From positions 1 to 64,000 of the forward strand of contig CBDBHI010000051.1 in the NCBI GenBank assembly GCA_965205595.1: a stretch of DNA of 64,000 nt, written 5' to 3'. Under the pieces are notes generated by a model. That model saw nothing but the letters and a program-made list of their open reading frames with translations, had not been told where the DNA came from and made no database searches. This DNA is from CATQHP01 sp965205595. Lineage in GTDB: Bacteria; Acidobacteriota; Terriglobia; Bryobacterales; UBA6623. Each line of letters begins with the position of its first letter. Positions within the stretch are counted from its first letter, which is position 1. Below, one piece after another: positions 8,215-15,924 of this stretch. A program made the translations under genes and the position numbers.

Positions 8215-9489
8215 ATGCCAAACCGATTTTCACCATCGCTAGCGCAAATCCCAAAACTCCTCCGCGATGGAATAACAACTCCGCTCGAACTTCTTGAAAC
8301 TTCCCTGAAAGCCATCGACGACCAAGAAGCCGACGTCCAAGCCTGGGCCTACCTAGCTGACAACCAAACCGCGACGCCCGCCCAAGAAAGCGATCTTCAC
8401 GGCGTCCCGTTCGCGGTAAAAGACATCTATGACACCGCGGGACTACCCACCGAATGGGGCACGCCCGTCCAAGAAGGCCGCGTCCCGACAAGCGACTGCG
8501 CTCTGGTGGCCAAGCTAAAAAATCTCGGTGCGGTCCTCGTAGGTAAAACCCACACCACGGCCTTCGCCTATTACGATGCCGCGCCCACCACCAACCCCCA
8601 CAACTTCGCCCACACCCCCGGAGGCTCCTCGAGCGGCTCAGCGGCGGCCGTCGCCTGCGGCATGGTGCCGTTAGCGTTCGGCAGTCAAACCCAAGGGTCG
8701 GTACTGCGGCCGGCATCATTCTGCGGTGTCGTCGGCTTCAAACCAACTTTCGGAAAACTCCCGCTCGAAGGCGTCATGCCCTTCGCGCCAACTCTCGACC
8801 ACGCCGGGATATTCACGTCGACCGTGGCCGACATGCAAGTCGTTTGGCAAGCGCTGGGCTATTCCACCAAATCCAACCCCAGCGACAGCATCACCACAAT
8901 AGAATGGCCGCCGCCGTCCTCTCCCGAGGCCGAAATTGACATAGCCATGACCGAGTGTCTCGAGTCGTCTCTTCCTCACTTGCAACAGCGCGGCGTGAGA
9001 GTTAAAGACGTCCCTCGCCCCTCCTTTTTCGACGAACTACCGGCGGCACTGCGCACCGTCATGTACTTCGAAGCCGCCCGCGAGCACGGCGCCGTGTTCA
9101 AAGAGCACGGCGCCGCCGTCGGCGACAAGTTGTCCGAGCTGCTCGAAGAAGGCCTACGGATCAGCGAAGAAACCTACCAACTTGCGATCGCATCCATCGG
9201 CAAATCTCGCGCCGCATTCGCACTGTGGGCCGCCGACCACCCCATCATCGCCACACCGGCAGCCATGGGCCCGGCCCCCCGCGGCCTCGACTCAACGGGC
9301 GACCCGCGCCCGAACGCCCCATTTACAGCGCTCGGAGTCCCTGCCATATCAATCCCCATGGGAAGCTCACCCGACGGCCTCCCGTTGGGGCTTCAACTAG
9401 TAGCGGCATCTGGCGACGACAGTCGGCTGTTGGCAACAGCCCGCAACAACGAGCAGATCTTTCAAACCCAAGAAGCCCCCACGCTTTAG
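8215..9489 (+). CDS. Amidase-signature family hydrolase
   Basis: The 424-residue protein belongs to the amidase-signature family (GatA/AtzF/FAAH fold), serine hydrolases that cleave C-N amide bonds. The Ser-cisSer-Lys triad is visible: Lys69 in FAVKD, Ser138 in TPGGSSSGSAAAVACG, and nucleophile Ser162 in QTQGSVLRPASF. There is no signal peptide, so it is probably cytoplasmic. At about 424 residues it is slightly shorter than GatA, and no gatB or gatC is nearby, so a catabolic or detoxifying amidase is more likely than the tRNA amidotransferase subunit. The substrate cannot be read from sequence. Confidence 0.9.
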   Translation: MPNRFSPSLAQIPKLLRDGITTPLELLETSLKAIDDQEADVQAWAYLADNQTATPAQESDLHGVPFAVKDIYDTAGLPTEWGTPVQEGRVPTSDCALVAKLKNLGAVLVGKTHTTAFAYYDAAPTTNPHNFAHTPGGSSSGSAAAVACGMVPLAFGSQTQGSVLRPASFCGVVGFKPTFGKLPLEGVMPFAPTLDHAGIFTSTVADMQVVWQALGYSTKSNPSDSITTIEWPPPSSPEAEIDIAMTECLESSLPHLQQRGVRVKDVPRPSFFDELPAALRTVMYFEAAREHGAVFKEHGAAVGDKLSELLEEGLRISEETYQLAIASIGKSRAAFALWAADHPIIATPAAMGPAPRGLDSTGDPRPNAPFTALGVPAISIPMGSSPDGLPLGLQLVAASGDDSRLLATARNNEQIFQTQEAPTL

Positions 9490-9521
9490 CCTCCGTGAGC
9501 GTCTTTTCATGCAAAGGCCCG

Positions 9522-11120
9522 ATGCGCATCTTAGTCGGATTGTTGCTGGCCGCCGGCGCGCTTGAGGCCGCGGAACTAGCAGGAGTCGTGCATGACGCCC
9601 TCACCTCAGAGGCCGTTAGGCGCGCCGCTGTCCACGTCGAACGCCTCGATGAAGTCGCGCCGGTCCGCGTCGCTCTGACCGATCGCCTCGGCCAATTTCG
9701 ATTTCGCGGCCTACCTCAGGGGCGCTACGTTTTCCGCTGCACCAAAGACGGCTACTACGAGTCTCTAGTCGACACCAATCAGCATGTTCGACCCGACCTG
9801 CCCTTCGCTCTGCGAACAAATGAAGTACTCGAAGACATAGCGGTCCGCCTCAATCCCAACGCCACGGTTTCGGGAACCATCAGCTACGACGACGGTGAGC
9901 CGGTCCGCTCGGCAACCGTTATATTGACGTCCGCCAAAGGCTACGGCGACCGCGCCCCCGGCATGGCGATCGCGCAAACCGACGACCGAGGGCGCTATCG
10001 CGTCATCGATCTAAAACCCGGAGCTTATCTCGCGAAGGCGCTTCCCCCTGCACTCATCGACGGCAGCGATGTTCAAGTCGAACCCGCCGTCGACGCGCGA
10101 GGCAATCCGCTCCCGGCTCGCACCTACGGCCCGACGTTCTATCCCGAGACAACCTCCGGAGACAACGCCATCGCTATCGACCTCATTGCCGGCGAACAAC
10201 GAGAGCCCATCAATATCCGTCTCGCGCCGATGGAACTCAGTCGCGTGCAAGGCCGAGCCGTGATTGCGGAAAGTGGCGCGATCGACGCCCAAGCAGTGAT
10301 CAACCTTGTTCCAGAAGGAATTCATCGTCTACTCGCGCGGCACCACGGACAGCCGGTTCAGCGCAACGAAGATGGCAGCTTCGAGATCCTCGGCGTCGCC
10401 CCGGGTAGATACCGCCTGCTAGCGACATCAAGCCGGGCAGGCCGCCAACTTTGGGCGGAACTCCCGGTCATCGTTACGGGGGCAGATATTACCGGACTCG
10501 AGGTGAGCCTAGTACCGTTCGTCCAAGTGCAGGCAAGAATCCACTTCGAAGGGCGCAAGCCGAAGGACGAAGATCTCGAAGTTGAAGTGCGTCTGACTCG
10601 GGCCGATGAGCCGCTCGTCGAATCGAGCGTAAGCAGCGACCCCCGCAGGCCGTTCTCGTTTTCGCGCATTATGGCAGGGCGCTATCGCGTCGCCCTCGAC
10701 TGGGGAACCAACCCCAACGACTACTACCTCAAGCGAGCGGCCGGCCGGCCACCCGACCGAGTGCAGATCCTTCAAAAGAAAGATCCGATTCGGCTCGTAC
10801 TGATCGTCAGCGATCAAGCCGCGACATTGAGAGTCTTTCCGAAAATCAATGCGACAACCGCGGTTGAAAAGGTCAAGGCAGGTATATTCTTCAGTAGCGG
10901 GGGCCGCGCAACGATCATCGATCGTGTCACCATCATCAACTCGGAAAACGGATTTATCTTCCGTGGTGTGCCGCCCGGCCGCCATCGTGTGATGGCTTGG
11001 GTAGATCGACCGCCCTGCCCTATCTACCTTCCAGGCGGATGCGACGGACACGGCACGAGCGTCACCGTCGACGCCAAATCAAGCAAACAAATCACCATCC
11101 CCATGTCCGACTCCGACTGA
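9522..11120 (+). CDS. Secreted protein with carboxypeptidase-regulatory-like domains
   Basis: I chose the ATG at 9522 because it begins a signal peptide (MRILVGLLLAAGALEAAELA); the frame itself is open further upstream, overlapping the amidase gene. The mature part (about 510 residues) contains repeated beta-sandwich modules of the carboxypeptidase-regulatory/Cna-B type: GVVHDALTSEAVRRAAVHVE with GQFRFRGLPQGRYVF, then a similar unit with GRYRVIDLKPGAYLAK, and later FEILGVAPGRYRL and FIFRGVPPGRHRV. Such proteins are abundant in Acidobacteria and are exported or cell-surface; an enzymatic role is not expected. The gene stands 32 nt after the amidase gene. Confidence 0.8.
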   Translation: MRILVGLLLAAGALEAAELAGVVHDALTSEAVRRAAVHVERLDEVAPVRVALTDRLGQFRFRGLPQGRYVFRCTKDGYYESLVDTNQHVRPDLPFALRTNEVLEDIAVRLNPNATVSGTISYDDGEPVRSATVILTSAKGYGDRAPGMAIAQTDDRGRYRVIDLKPGAYLAKALPPALIDGSDVQVEPAVDARGNPLPARTYGPTFYPETTSGDNAIAIDLIAGEQREPINIRLAPMELSRVQGRAVIAESGAIDAQAVINLVPEGIHRLLARHHGQPVQRNEDGSFEILGVAPGRYRLLATSSRAGRQLWAELPVIVTGADITGLEVSLVPFVQVQARIHFEGRKPKDEDLEVEVRLTRADEPLVESSVSSDPRRPFSFSRIMAGRYRVALDWGTNPNDYYLKRAAGRPPDRVQILQKKDPIRLVLIVSDQAATLRVFPKINATTAVEKVKAGIFFSSGGRATIIDRVTIINSENGFIFRGVPPGRHRVMAWVDRPPCPIYLPGGCDGHGTSVTVDAKSSKQITIPMSDSD

Positions 11121-11243
11121 TCGAGTAGGCGCGCGTTCCGACGAGCCAAAATAAACTTCGCACCGGCCGACGTCCCGTTTCTCCGCGCCCTCCTAAACGC
11201 CAATTCAGCGTGCTAATCTCAATCAAGTCCTTCCCGCTTAGGC

Positions 11244-12629
11244 ATGCGTATTCTTATCGCCGGAGGCGGCCAAGGCGCCGCTCTCATTGCTGGACGCCTA
11301 ATTCGCGAAGGCAACCAAGTCACCATCGTTGAGAAGGACGCCGAGCGCTGTCAGCAGCTCGAGGAACATCTCGACGCCAAAGTAACCAGAGGTAACGCCG
11401 GAAGCGTCCGGACACTCATGGCGGCCGGTCTCGCCGATGCCGAGATGTTGATCGCCTATACGAATTCGGACGAGATCAACTTGCTCTGCTGCATGATCGC
11501 GCAGACCGATTCCAAGGTAAAGGTTAAGGTCGCCCGCGTCCGCACCCACGAGTTCCAGCAGTGGCACCGTATCTGCGACAAAATGGGCCTGCGGATTGAC
11601 CACATCATCCACCCCGAGACCGACATCATGGAGCGCATTCATCGCGTCGTGAAGGTGCCGGGCGTTTCGGACATCATTGACTTCGCTGATGGCGAGGTGA
11701 AGTTGTTCGGCATGAACGTTGAGCTCAACAGTTGGTTCGCGGGCAAGACCGTTGTCGAACTCGACCGGGCGAACCCGCCATCGGATTGCTTGATCGCCAT
11801 GATCTTTCGCGGCCAGCAGGTAATCATCCCGCACGGCGCTCAGCGGCTAGAGCCCGGCGACCACATATATATCTGCACCACCCGCAAAAACCTCGATGCC
11901 GTGATGGCATTCATGGGCATCAAGCAACAGAAATCGATCAACCGAGTTTTCATTTTCGGCGGCAAGCAAGTCAGCATCTGGGTGGCCGAGAAACTCGAGA
12001 AACAACCGGGCATCAAAGTCAAGCTGATTGAGCGCGACCAGGGCCGCTGCGAGTTGATCTCAACGATTCTCGAGAAAACCATCGTCGTCCACGGCGACGG
12101 CACTGACCAGGGCACTCTTGAGGAGGAAAATATCGAAGGAGTCGACGCTTTCTTGGCGCTAACCAGCGACGACGAAGACAATATCATTGCTTCGCTACTG
12201 GCACGCCGCCTCGGAGCTCAAAAGGTTGTCGCACTCATCAATCGCCTCAATTACCTGCCAATGGTGCAACGGCTGGGCATCAACACCTCCGTAAGTCAGC
12301 GCCTCACGGCGGTCGACCTCGTACTACGCCACGTCCGCAAGGGGCGTGTGTTGTCGGTGACGACATTCCGCGAGGAAGAGGCTGAAGCAATCGAATTGAT
12401 TGCTTCCCCAGGAGCGAAGTTCGTCGGCAAATTGCTACGCGACATGCGCTTTCCTCGAGGCGCGATAGTCGGGGCCATAGCGCGCCCAGACGGTCAAGTC
12501 TGCGTGCCCCGTGGTGATGTTTCGATTGAGGCCGGCGACCGCGTAATTTTCTTTACGCTCGAAAGCATCGTTCCAGAACTCGAGTCCGCGTTCTTGGTCG
12601 AGACCGCCGTCAAGAAAGGCGCTCTGTGA
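11244..12629 (+). CDS. trkA: Trk potassium uptake regulatory subunit TrkA
   Basis: The 461-residue cytoplasmic gating subunit binds NAD(H)/nucleotide and regulates the TrkH potassium channel. There are two RCK (TrkA-N/TrkA-C) units. The first opens with MRILIAGGGQGAALIAGRLI and the second with RVFIFGGKQVSIWVAEKLE; both are Rossmann starts, the first with the G-x-G-x-x-x pattern. VVHGDGTDQGTLEEENI is the usual second-RCK segment. The length matches E. coli TrkA (458). The stop overlaps the trkH GTG start by 4 nt (GTGA), so the two are translationally coupled. Confidence 0.95.
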   Translation: MRILIAGGGQGAALIAGRLIREGNQVTIVEKDAERCQQLEEHLDAKVTRGNAGSVRTLMAAGLADAEMLIAYTNSDEINLLCCMIAQTDSKVKVKVARVRTHEFQQWHRICDKMGLRIDHIIHPETDIMERIHRVVKVPGVSDIIDFADGEVKLFGMNVELNSWFAGKTVVELDRANPPSDCLIAMIFRGQQVIIPHGAQRLEPGDHIYICTTRKNLDAVMAFMGIKQQKSINRVFIFGGKQVSIWVAEKLEKQPGIKVKLIERDQGRCELISTILEKTIVVHGDGTDQGTLEEENIEGVDAFLALTSDDEDNIIASLLARRLGAQKVVALINRLNYLPMVQRLGINTSVSQRLTAVDLVLRHVRKGRVLSVTTFREEEAEAIELIASPGAKFVGKLLRDMRFPRGAIVGAIARPDGQVCVPRGDVSIEAGDRVIFFTLESIVPELESAFLVETAVKKGAL

Positions 12630-14077
12630 TTCACTGGTCCGCTCTCGGACACGTCTTCGGCCTTTTTCTCCTTGCCTTCTCGGCGACGATGGGATTTCCC
12701 ATCATCTACTCCGCACTGACGGATCGGGCTGATCTCGGCGCGATGGCACTCTCGCTGGCTTGCACCGCGCTATGCGGCGCCTCTCTTTGGCTTGGCTGCC
12801 GCAGAAACGGTCGCGAACTGACCCAACGCGAGGGCTTGCTACTTGCTGTCATCACGTGGGTCGGAGCATCTCTATTCGGCAGCCTGCCTTACGTTGTTTC
12901 GCCCTATTTTGGGAGCTTCACCGACGCGTTTTTCGAGTCCGTATCTGGTTTCACAACGACGGGAGCGACGATTCTCAACGACGTCGAGGTTCTCTCGAAC
13001 CCTATCCAACTCTGGCGCTGTTTCTCTCATTGGCTGGGCGGAATGGGTATCGTCGTTCTCGTTGTGGCTATCCTGCCGCTCATCGGACATGGCGGTATGC
13101 ATCTCTACCGCGCTGAATTTTCGGGAGCCAAGTCTGAAAAGCTCAGCCCCCGCATCGCCGAGACTGCGGCAGCGCTGTGGAAAATCTACTTCGCGCTGAC
13201 GTTGACCGAGTACGCCGTGCTCTGGCTCGCCGGCATGTCGCACTTCGACGCTATCACCCATGCTTTTTCGACGATGGGGACGGGCGGATTCTCAACGCGA
13301 ACGGCAAGCATCGCCGGTTTCGAAAGCCCGTTGATCGAATACATTGTCATCGTTTTCATGATCTTGGCCGGAATCAGCCTGCTGCAGCAGTACCGCCTAT
13401 GGGTCGAGCGCCGTCCGGGCAGCGTATTCCGCGACTTCGAGGTTCGCCTGTACCTGACAATCATCACGGTGGCTGGGGGAATTATTGCGGGCGTCCTCTA
13501 CTTCGGGGGTGGATACCAACTCGAGCCCGCCATTCGCGGAGCACTATTCCAAGTGGTCTCGATCACGACCACAACGGGCTTCGTAACCGAAAACTTCGAA
13601 GTCTGGCATCCGCTGCCGCAGCTAATCTTACTTGCCTTGATGTTTGTGGGCGGCTGTACCGGTTCGACCGCTGGGGGTATGAAGATCGGCCGACTAGCGC
13701 TGCTCGGTCGAGTGGTGGATCGCGAGTTTAAACGCATGGTCGAGCGCCACGGTGTCTTCGCGGTGAGAGTCGGCGGCGGTGTTGTGCCCGAGCCGGCCAT
13801 CCAAAGCCTGCTCAACTTAATCTACCTAGCCTTCGTCGTGAACTTCGCTTCGTGTCTCGCGCTCGCGGCGCTAGGGACTGACGTGTTGACCTCGATATCG
13901 GCGGTAGCTGCCTCGATGTTCAACATCGGCCCGGGCTTAGGCGGAGTCGGCCCACTAGAAAACTACGCAGACCTGCCGACGCTTGCCAAGTGGGTGCTAA
14001 GTTTCGACATGATTGCGGGGCGGCTGGAGTTTTACACCGTGCTGGTCATCCTCACTCCATGGTTCTGGCGCAAGTAA
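12626..14077 (+). CDS. trkH: Trk potassium uptake transmembrane subunit TrkH
   Basis: The 483-residue polytopic inner-membrane K+ channel/transporter belongs to the SKT superfamily. Selectivity-filter pore loops are visible as SGFTTTGATIL, STMGTGGFSTRTASI, TTTTGFVTENFEVW and NIGPGLGGVGPL. GGCTGSTAGGMKIGR is the characteristic TrkH loop after the third pore. The length agrees with the family (about 480). It starts on a GTG overlapping the end of trkA. A complete K+ uptake pair is therefore present. Confidence 0.95.
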   Translation: MIHWSALGHVFGLFLLAFSATMGFPIIYSALTDRADLGAMALSLACTALCGASLWLGCRRNGRELTQREGLLLAVITWVGASLFGSLPYVVSPYFGSFTDAFFESVSGFTTTGATILNDVEVLSNPIQLWRCFSHWLGGMGIVVLVVAILPLIGHGGMHLYRAEFSGAKSEKLSPRIAETAAALWKIYFALTLTEYAVLWLAGMSHFDAITHAFSTMGTGGFSTRTASIAGFESPLIEYIVIVFMILAGISLLQQYRLWVERRPGSVFRDFEVRLYLTIITVAGGIIAGVLYFGGGYQLEPAIRGALFQVVSITTTTGFVTENFEVWHPLPQLILLALMFVGGCTGSTAGGMKIGRLALLGRVVDREFKRMVERHGVFAVRVGGGVVPEPAIQSLLNLIYLAFVVNFASCLALAALGTDVLTSISAVAASMFNIGPGLGGVGPLENYADLPTLAKWVLSFDMIAGRLEFYTVLVILTPWFWRK

Positions 14078-14115
14078 AATTTGCGGATTCCTAGCGCCGG
14101 CGTAAGCTAAAACCC

Positions 14116-14132
14116 CTCCTTTCCGGAAGGAG
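14116..14132 (+). promoter_or_regulatory. Hairpin covering the ridA-family ribosome-binding site
   Basis: CTCCTT (14116-14121) and AAGGAG (14127-14132) are exact complements separated by the 5-nt loop TCCGG. AAGGAG is also the Shine-Dalgarno of the gene starting at 14139, six bases further on. In RNA the ribosome-binding site could thus be sequestered. The stem is short, so regulation is a suggestion only. Confidence 0.45.
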
Positions 14133-14138
14133 TAAAGA

Positions 14139-14534
14139 ATGACATGCACAGCAGTCAATCCGTGGGACTGGTCGCTGCAATTCGGATTTAACCAGGGCGA
14201 ACTCATCGAAGGCGTCAGGCGCGTTCTGTACTGCTCGGGGCAAACATGTCTAGACGAAAGCGCCAAGCCGCGGCACGTCGACGACATCCGAGGTCAAATT
14301 ACTGCTTCGCTTGACAACTTAGAAGCGGTTCTCGGAAAGGCCGGCATGAACCTGTCGAATGTGGTCAGGCTTACCGTCTACACAACCGATGTCGACGACA
14401 TGATCCAGAACTTTGACGCATTAGCCGGAAGGCTCGACGCCGCGGGCGTGAAGCCCGCCCAAACGTTGCTCGGAGTCGCCAGACTTGCCTTTCCCGAACT
14501 GCTGGTCGAACTCGAAGCCACTGCAGTCGATTAG
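14139..14534 (+). CDS. RidA/YjgF/YER057c-family protein
   Basis: The 131-residue cytoplasmic protein belongs to the family that includes RidA, which hydrolyses reactive enamine/imine intermediates from PLP enzymes. RVLYCSGQT, the central LEAVLGKAGMNLSNVVRLTV and the C-terminal ARLAFPELLVELEATAV match the family. The arginine in VARLAFP fits the substrate-carboxylate-binding Arg of RidA. The length is typical (about 130). AAGGAG precedes the ATG by 6 nt, inside a small hairpin. It appears monocistronic, 61 nt after trkH. Confidence 0.85.
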   Translation: MTCTAVNPWDWSLQFGFNQGELIEGVRRVLYCSGQTCLDESAKPRHVDDIRGQITASLDNLEAVLGKAGMNLSNVVRLTVYTTDVDDMIQNFDALAGRLDAAGVKPAQTLLGVARLAFPELLVELEATAVD

Positions 14535-14638
14535 GGGTCTGCAGCGCTCCCGGCAAACCACTGGGCAGGATAACCTAGCAGCTTAAAATCGCGTCATTAT
14601 ATTCAGGCGGGCCTCGGACGGCCCGGAAACCTGGAAAT

Positions 14639-15904
14639 ATGTCGCAATCGATACTGAGTAAACCCTGGCTGCGCTGGATCCTGATGGTCGTACTTGGCGC
14701 GGTGGTCTCGTTCGCAGCGCTGAGCTTGTACGAACCGCCGGCGCCCGAAATGCCAACCGCGCGGGTGGAGCGCCGCGATTTCGTGCGAACAGTGCGGGCC
14801 CGTGGCGAGCTAAAAAGCGCACAGTCGCGACAGATTACCGCTCCACAAACGCCGGATCTCAAGATCGTTCAGTTAGCCGAGAGCGGCAAGCCGATCAAGG
14901 CCGGCGAGGTCGTTGTTTGGTTTGACGAATCCGCACAAGAAGACACGTTGGTTTTGCGCGAAACGAATGTCAGGCAGGTCGACAGCGAGATCAAGCAAGC
15001 CGAGGCGCAACATTCCATCACCGATGAGCGAAACGCGATGGAAATCATGCAGGCGCAATACAACCTCGAGCGCGCCGAACTGGAAGCCAGCAAGCAAGAA
15101 ATTCTGGCCGAGATCGAAGCCGAGAAGGCCAAGATCGACGTTGACATTACCAAGGGCGAGCTGACGAAAGCCAACACCAACGACAAAGCGAGCAATATCT
15201 CGCAACAGGCCGACCTGGCTCGCTTGGCGGAGCGGCGCAGCAAGGCGCTACGTGACCTCAAGCTTTCGCAGGGCTACCTAGGCAGCATGGTTCTGCGAGC
15301 GCCCTCCGACGGCATCGTGCACATCCTCCCCAACAACCGCGCGCAGGGGTCATTCGGCACAGCGCGGCCTCCATTCCAAGAGGGCGACACCGTTTGGACA
15401 GGAGCCCCGATTGCCGAGATTCCCGACCTCACCTCGCTGCGCGTCGAATTCCGCGTTGAAGAAATTGATCGTGGACGAGTAGAGGAGCAGCAAGAAACCC
15501 GCATCCGCATTGACGCCGTGCCGGACGCCCTGCTTACTGGAACTGTAAGTTGGCTAAGCCCCATCGCCACGCTGGTTTTTAGTCGGCTGCCGCCGGAGAA
15601 GAACTTTCCGGCGCACACCAACCTAGATAAGATCGACGACCGTTTACGTCCGGGTATGAGCGCGACGGTGGAAGTTATCGTTCAACGTCTACCCGATGTG
15701 CTGGTCATTCCGGCGAAGGCGTCGACTCAGATCGACGGCAAGCCCACTGTATTTGTAAAGGACGGGACCGGCTACCGCCGCGCGCAAATCGAAGTAGCCG
15801 CGAGTAACGGTACGGACCTTGTCGTCGCCTCAGGTCTTAATGACGGCGACGTTATTGCGCTAGAAAACCCCGAACTGATGGCGGGCAAGAAGCGCACCCT
15901 GTAA
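14639..15904 (+). CDS. Periplasmic adaptor (HlyD/RND-type membrane fusion protein)
   Basis: The 421-residue protein has an N-terminal membrane anchor (about residues 12-30, LRWILMVVLGAVVSFAALS), a biotinyl-lipoyl half motif (RARGELKSAQSRQITAP), a long charged coiled-coil hairpin (about residues 100-215) and a beta-barrel region with RLRPGMSATVEVIV near the C-terminus. Adaptors of this kind bridge an inner-membrane ABC or RND pump and TolC. It is the first gene of a co-directional run: adaptor, second adaptor, permease, TolC. The spacing to the next gene is 20 nt. Confidence 0.9.
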   Translation: MSQSILSKPWLRWILMVVLGAVVSFAALSLYEPPAPEMPTARVERRDFVRTVRARGELKSAQSRQITAPQTPDLKIVQLAESGKPIKAGEVVVWFDESAQEDTLVLRETNVRQVDSEIKQAEAQHSITDERNAMEIMQAQYNLERAELEASKQEILAEIEAEKAKIDVDITKGELTKANTNDKASNISQQADLARLAERRSKALRDLKLSQGYLGSMVLRAPSDGIVHILPNNRAQGSFGTARPPFQEGDTVWTGAPIAEIPDLTSLRVEFRVEEIDRGRVEEQQETRIRIDAVPDALLTGTVSWLSPIATLVFSRLPPEKNFPAHTNLDKIDDRLRPGMSATVEVIVQRLPDVLVIPAKASTQIDGKPTVFVKDGTGYRRAQIEVAASNGTDLVVASGLNDGDVIALENPELMAGKKRTL

Positions 15905-15924
15905 TCGATTGAAAGCCTGAAACC

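Noticed and set aside
8215..9489. GatA subunit of Glu-tRNA(Gln) amidotransferase
   Set aside because: The amidase-signature triad fits, but no gatB or gatC is nearby and the protein is short for GatA, so only the family-level call is kept.
9225..9521. N-terminal extension of the regulatory-domain protein overlapping the amidase gene
   Set aside because: The extension is Pro/Arg-rich shadow sequence; a clear signal peptide begins at ATG 9522.
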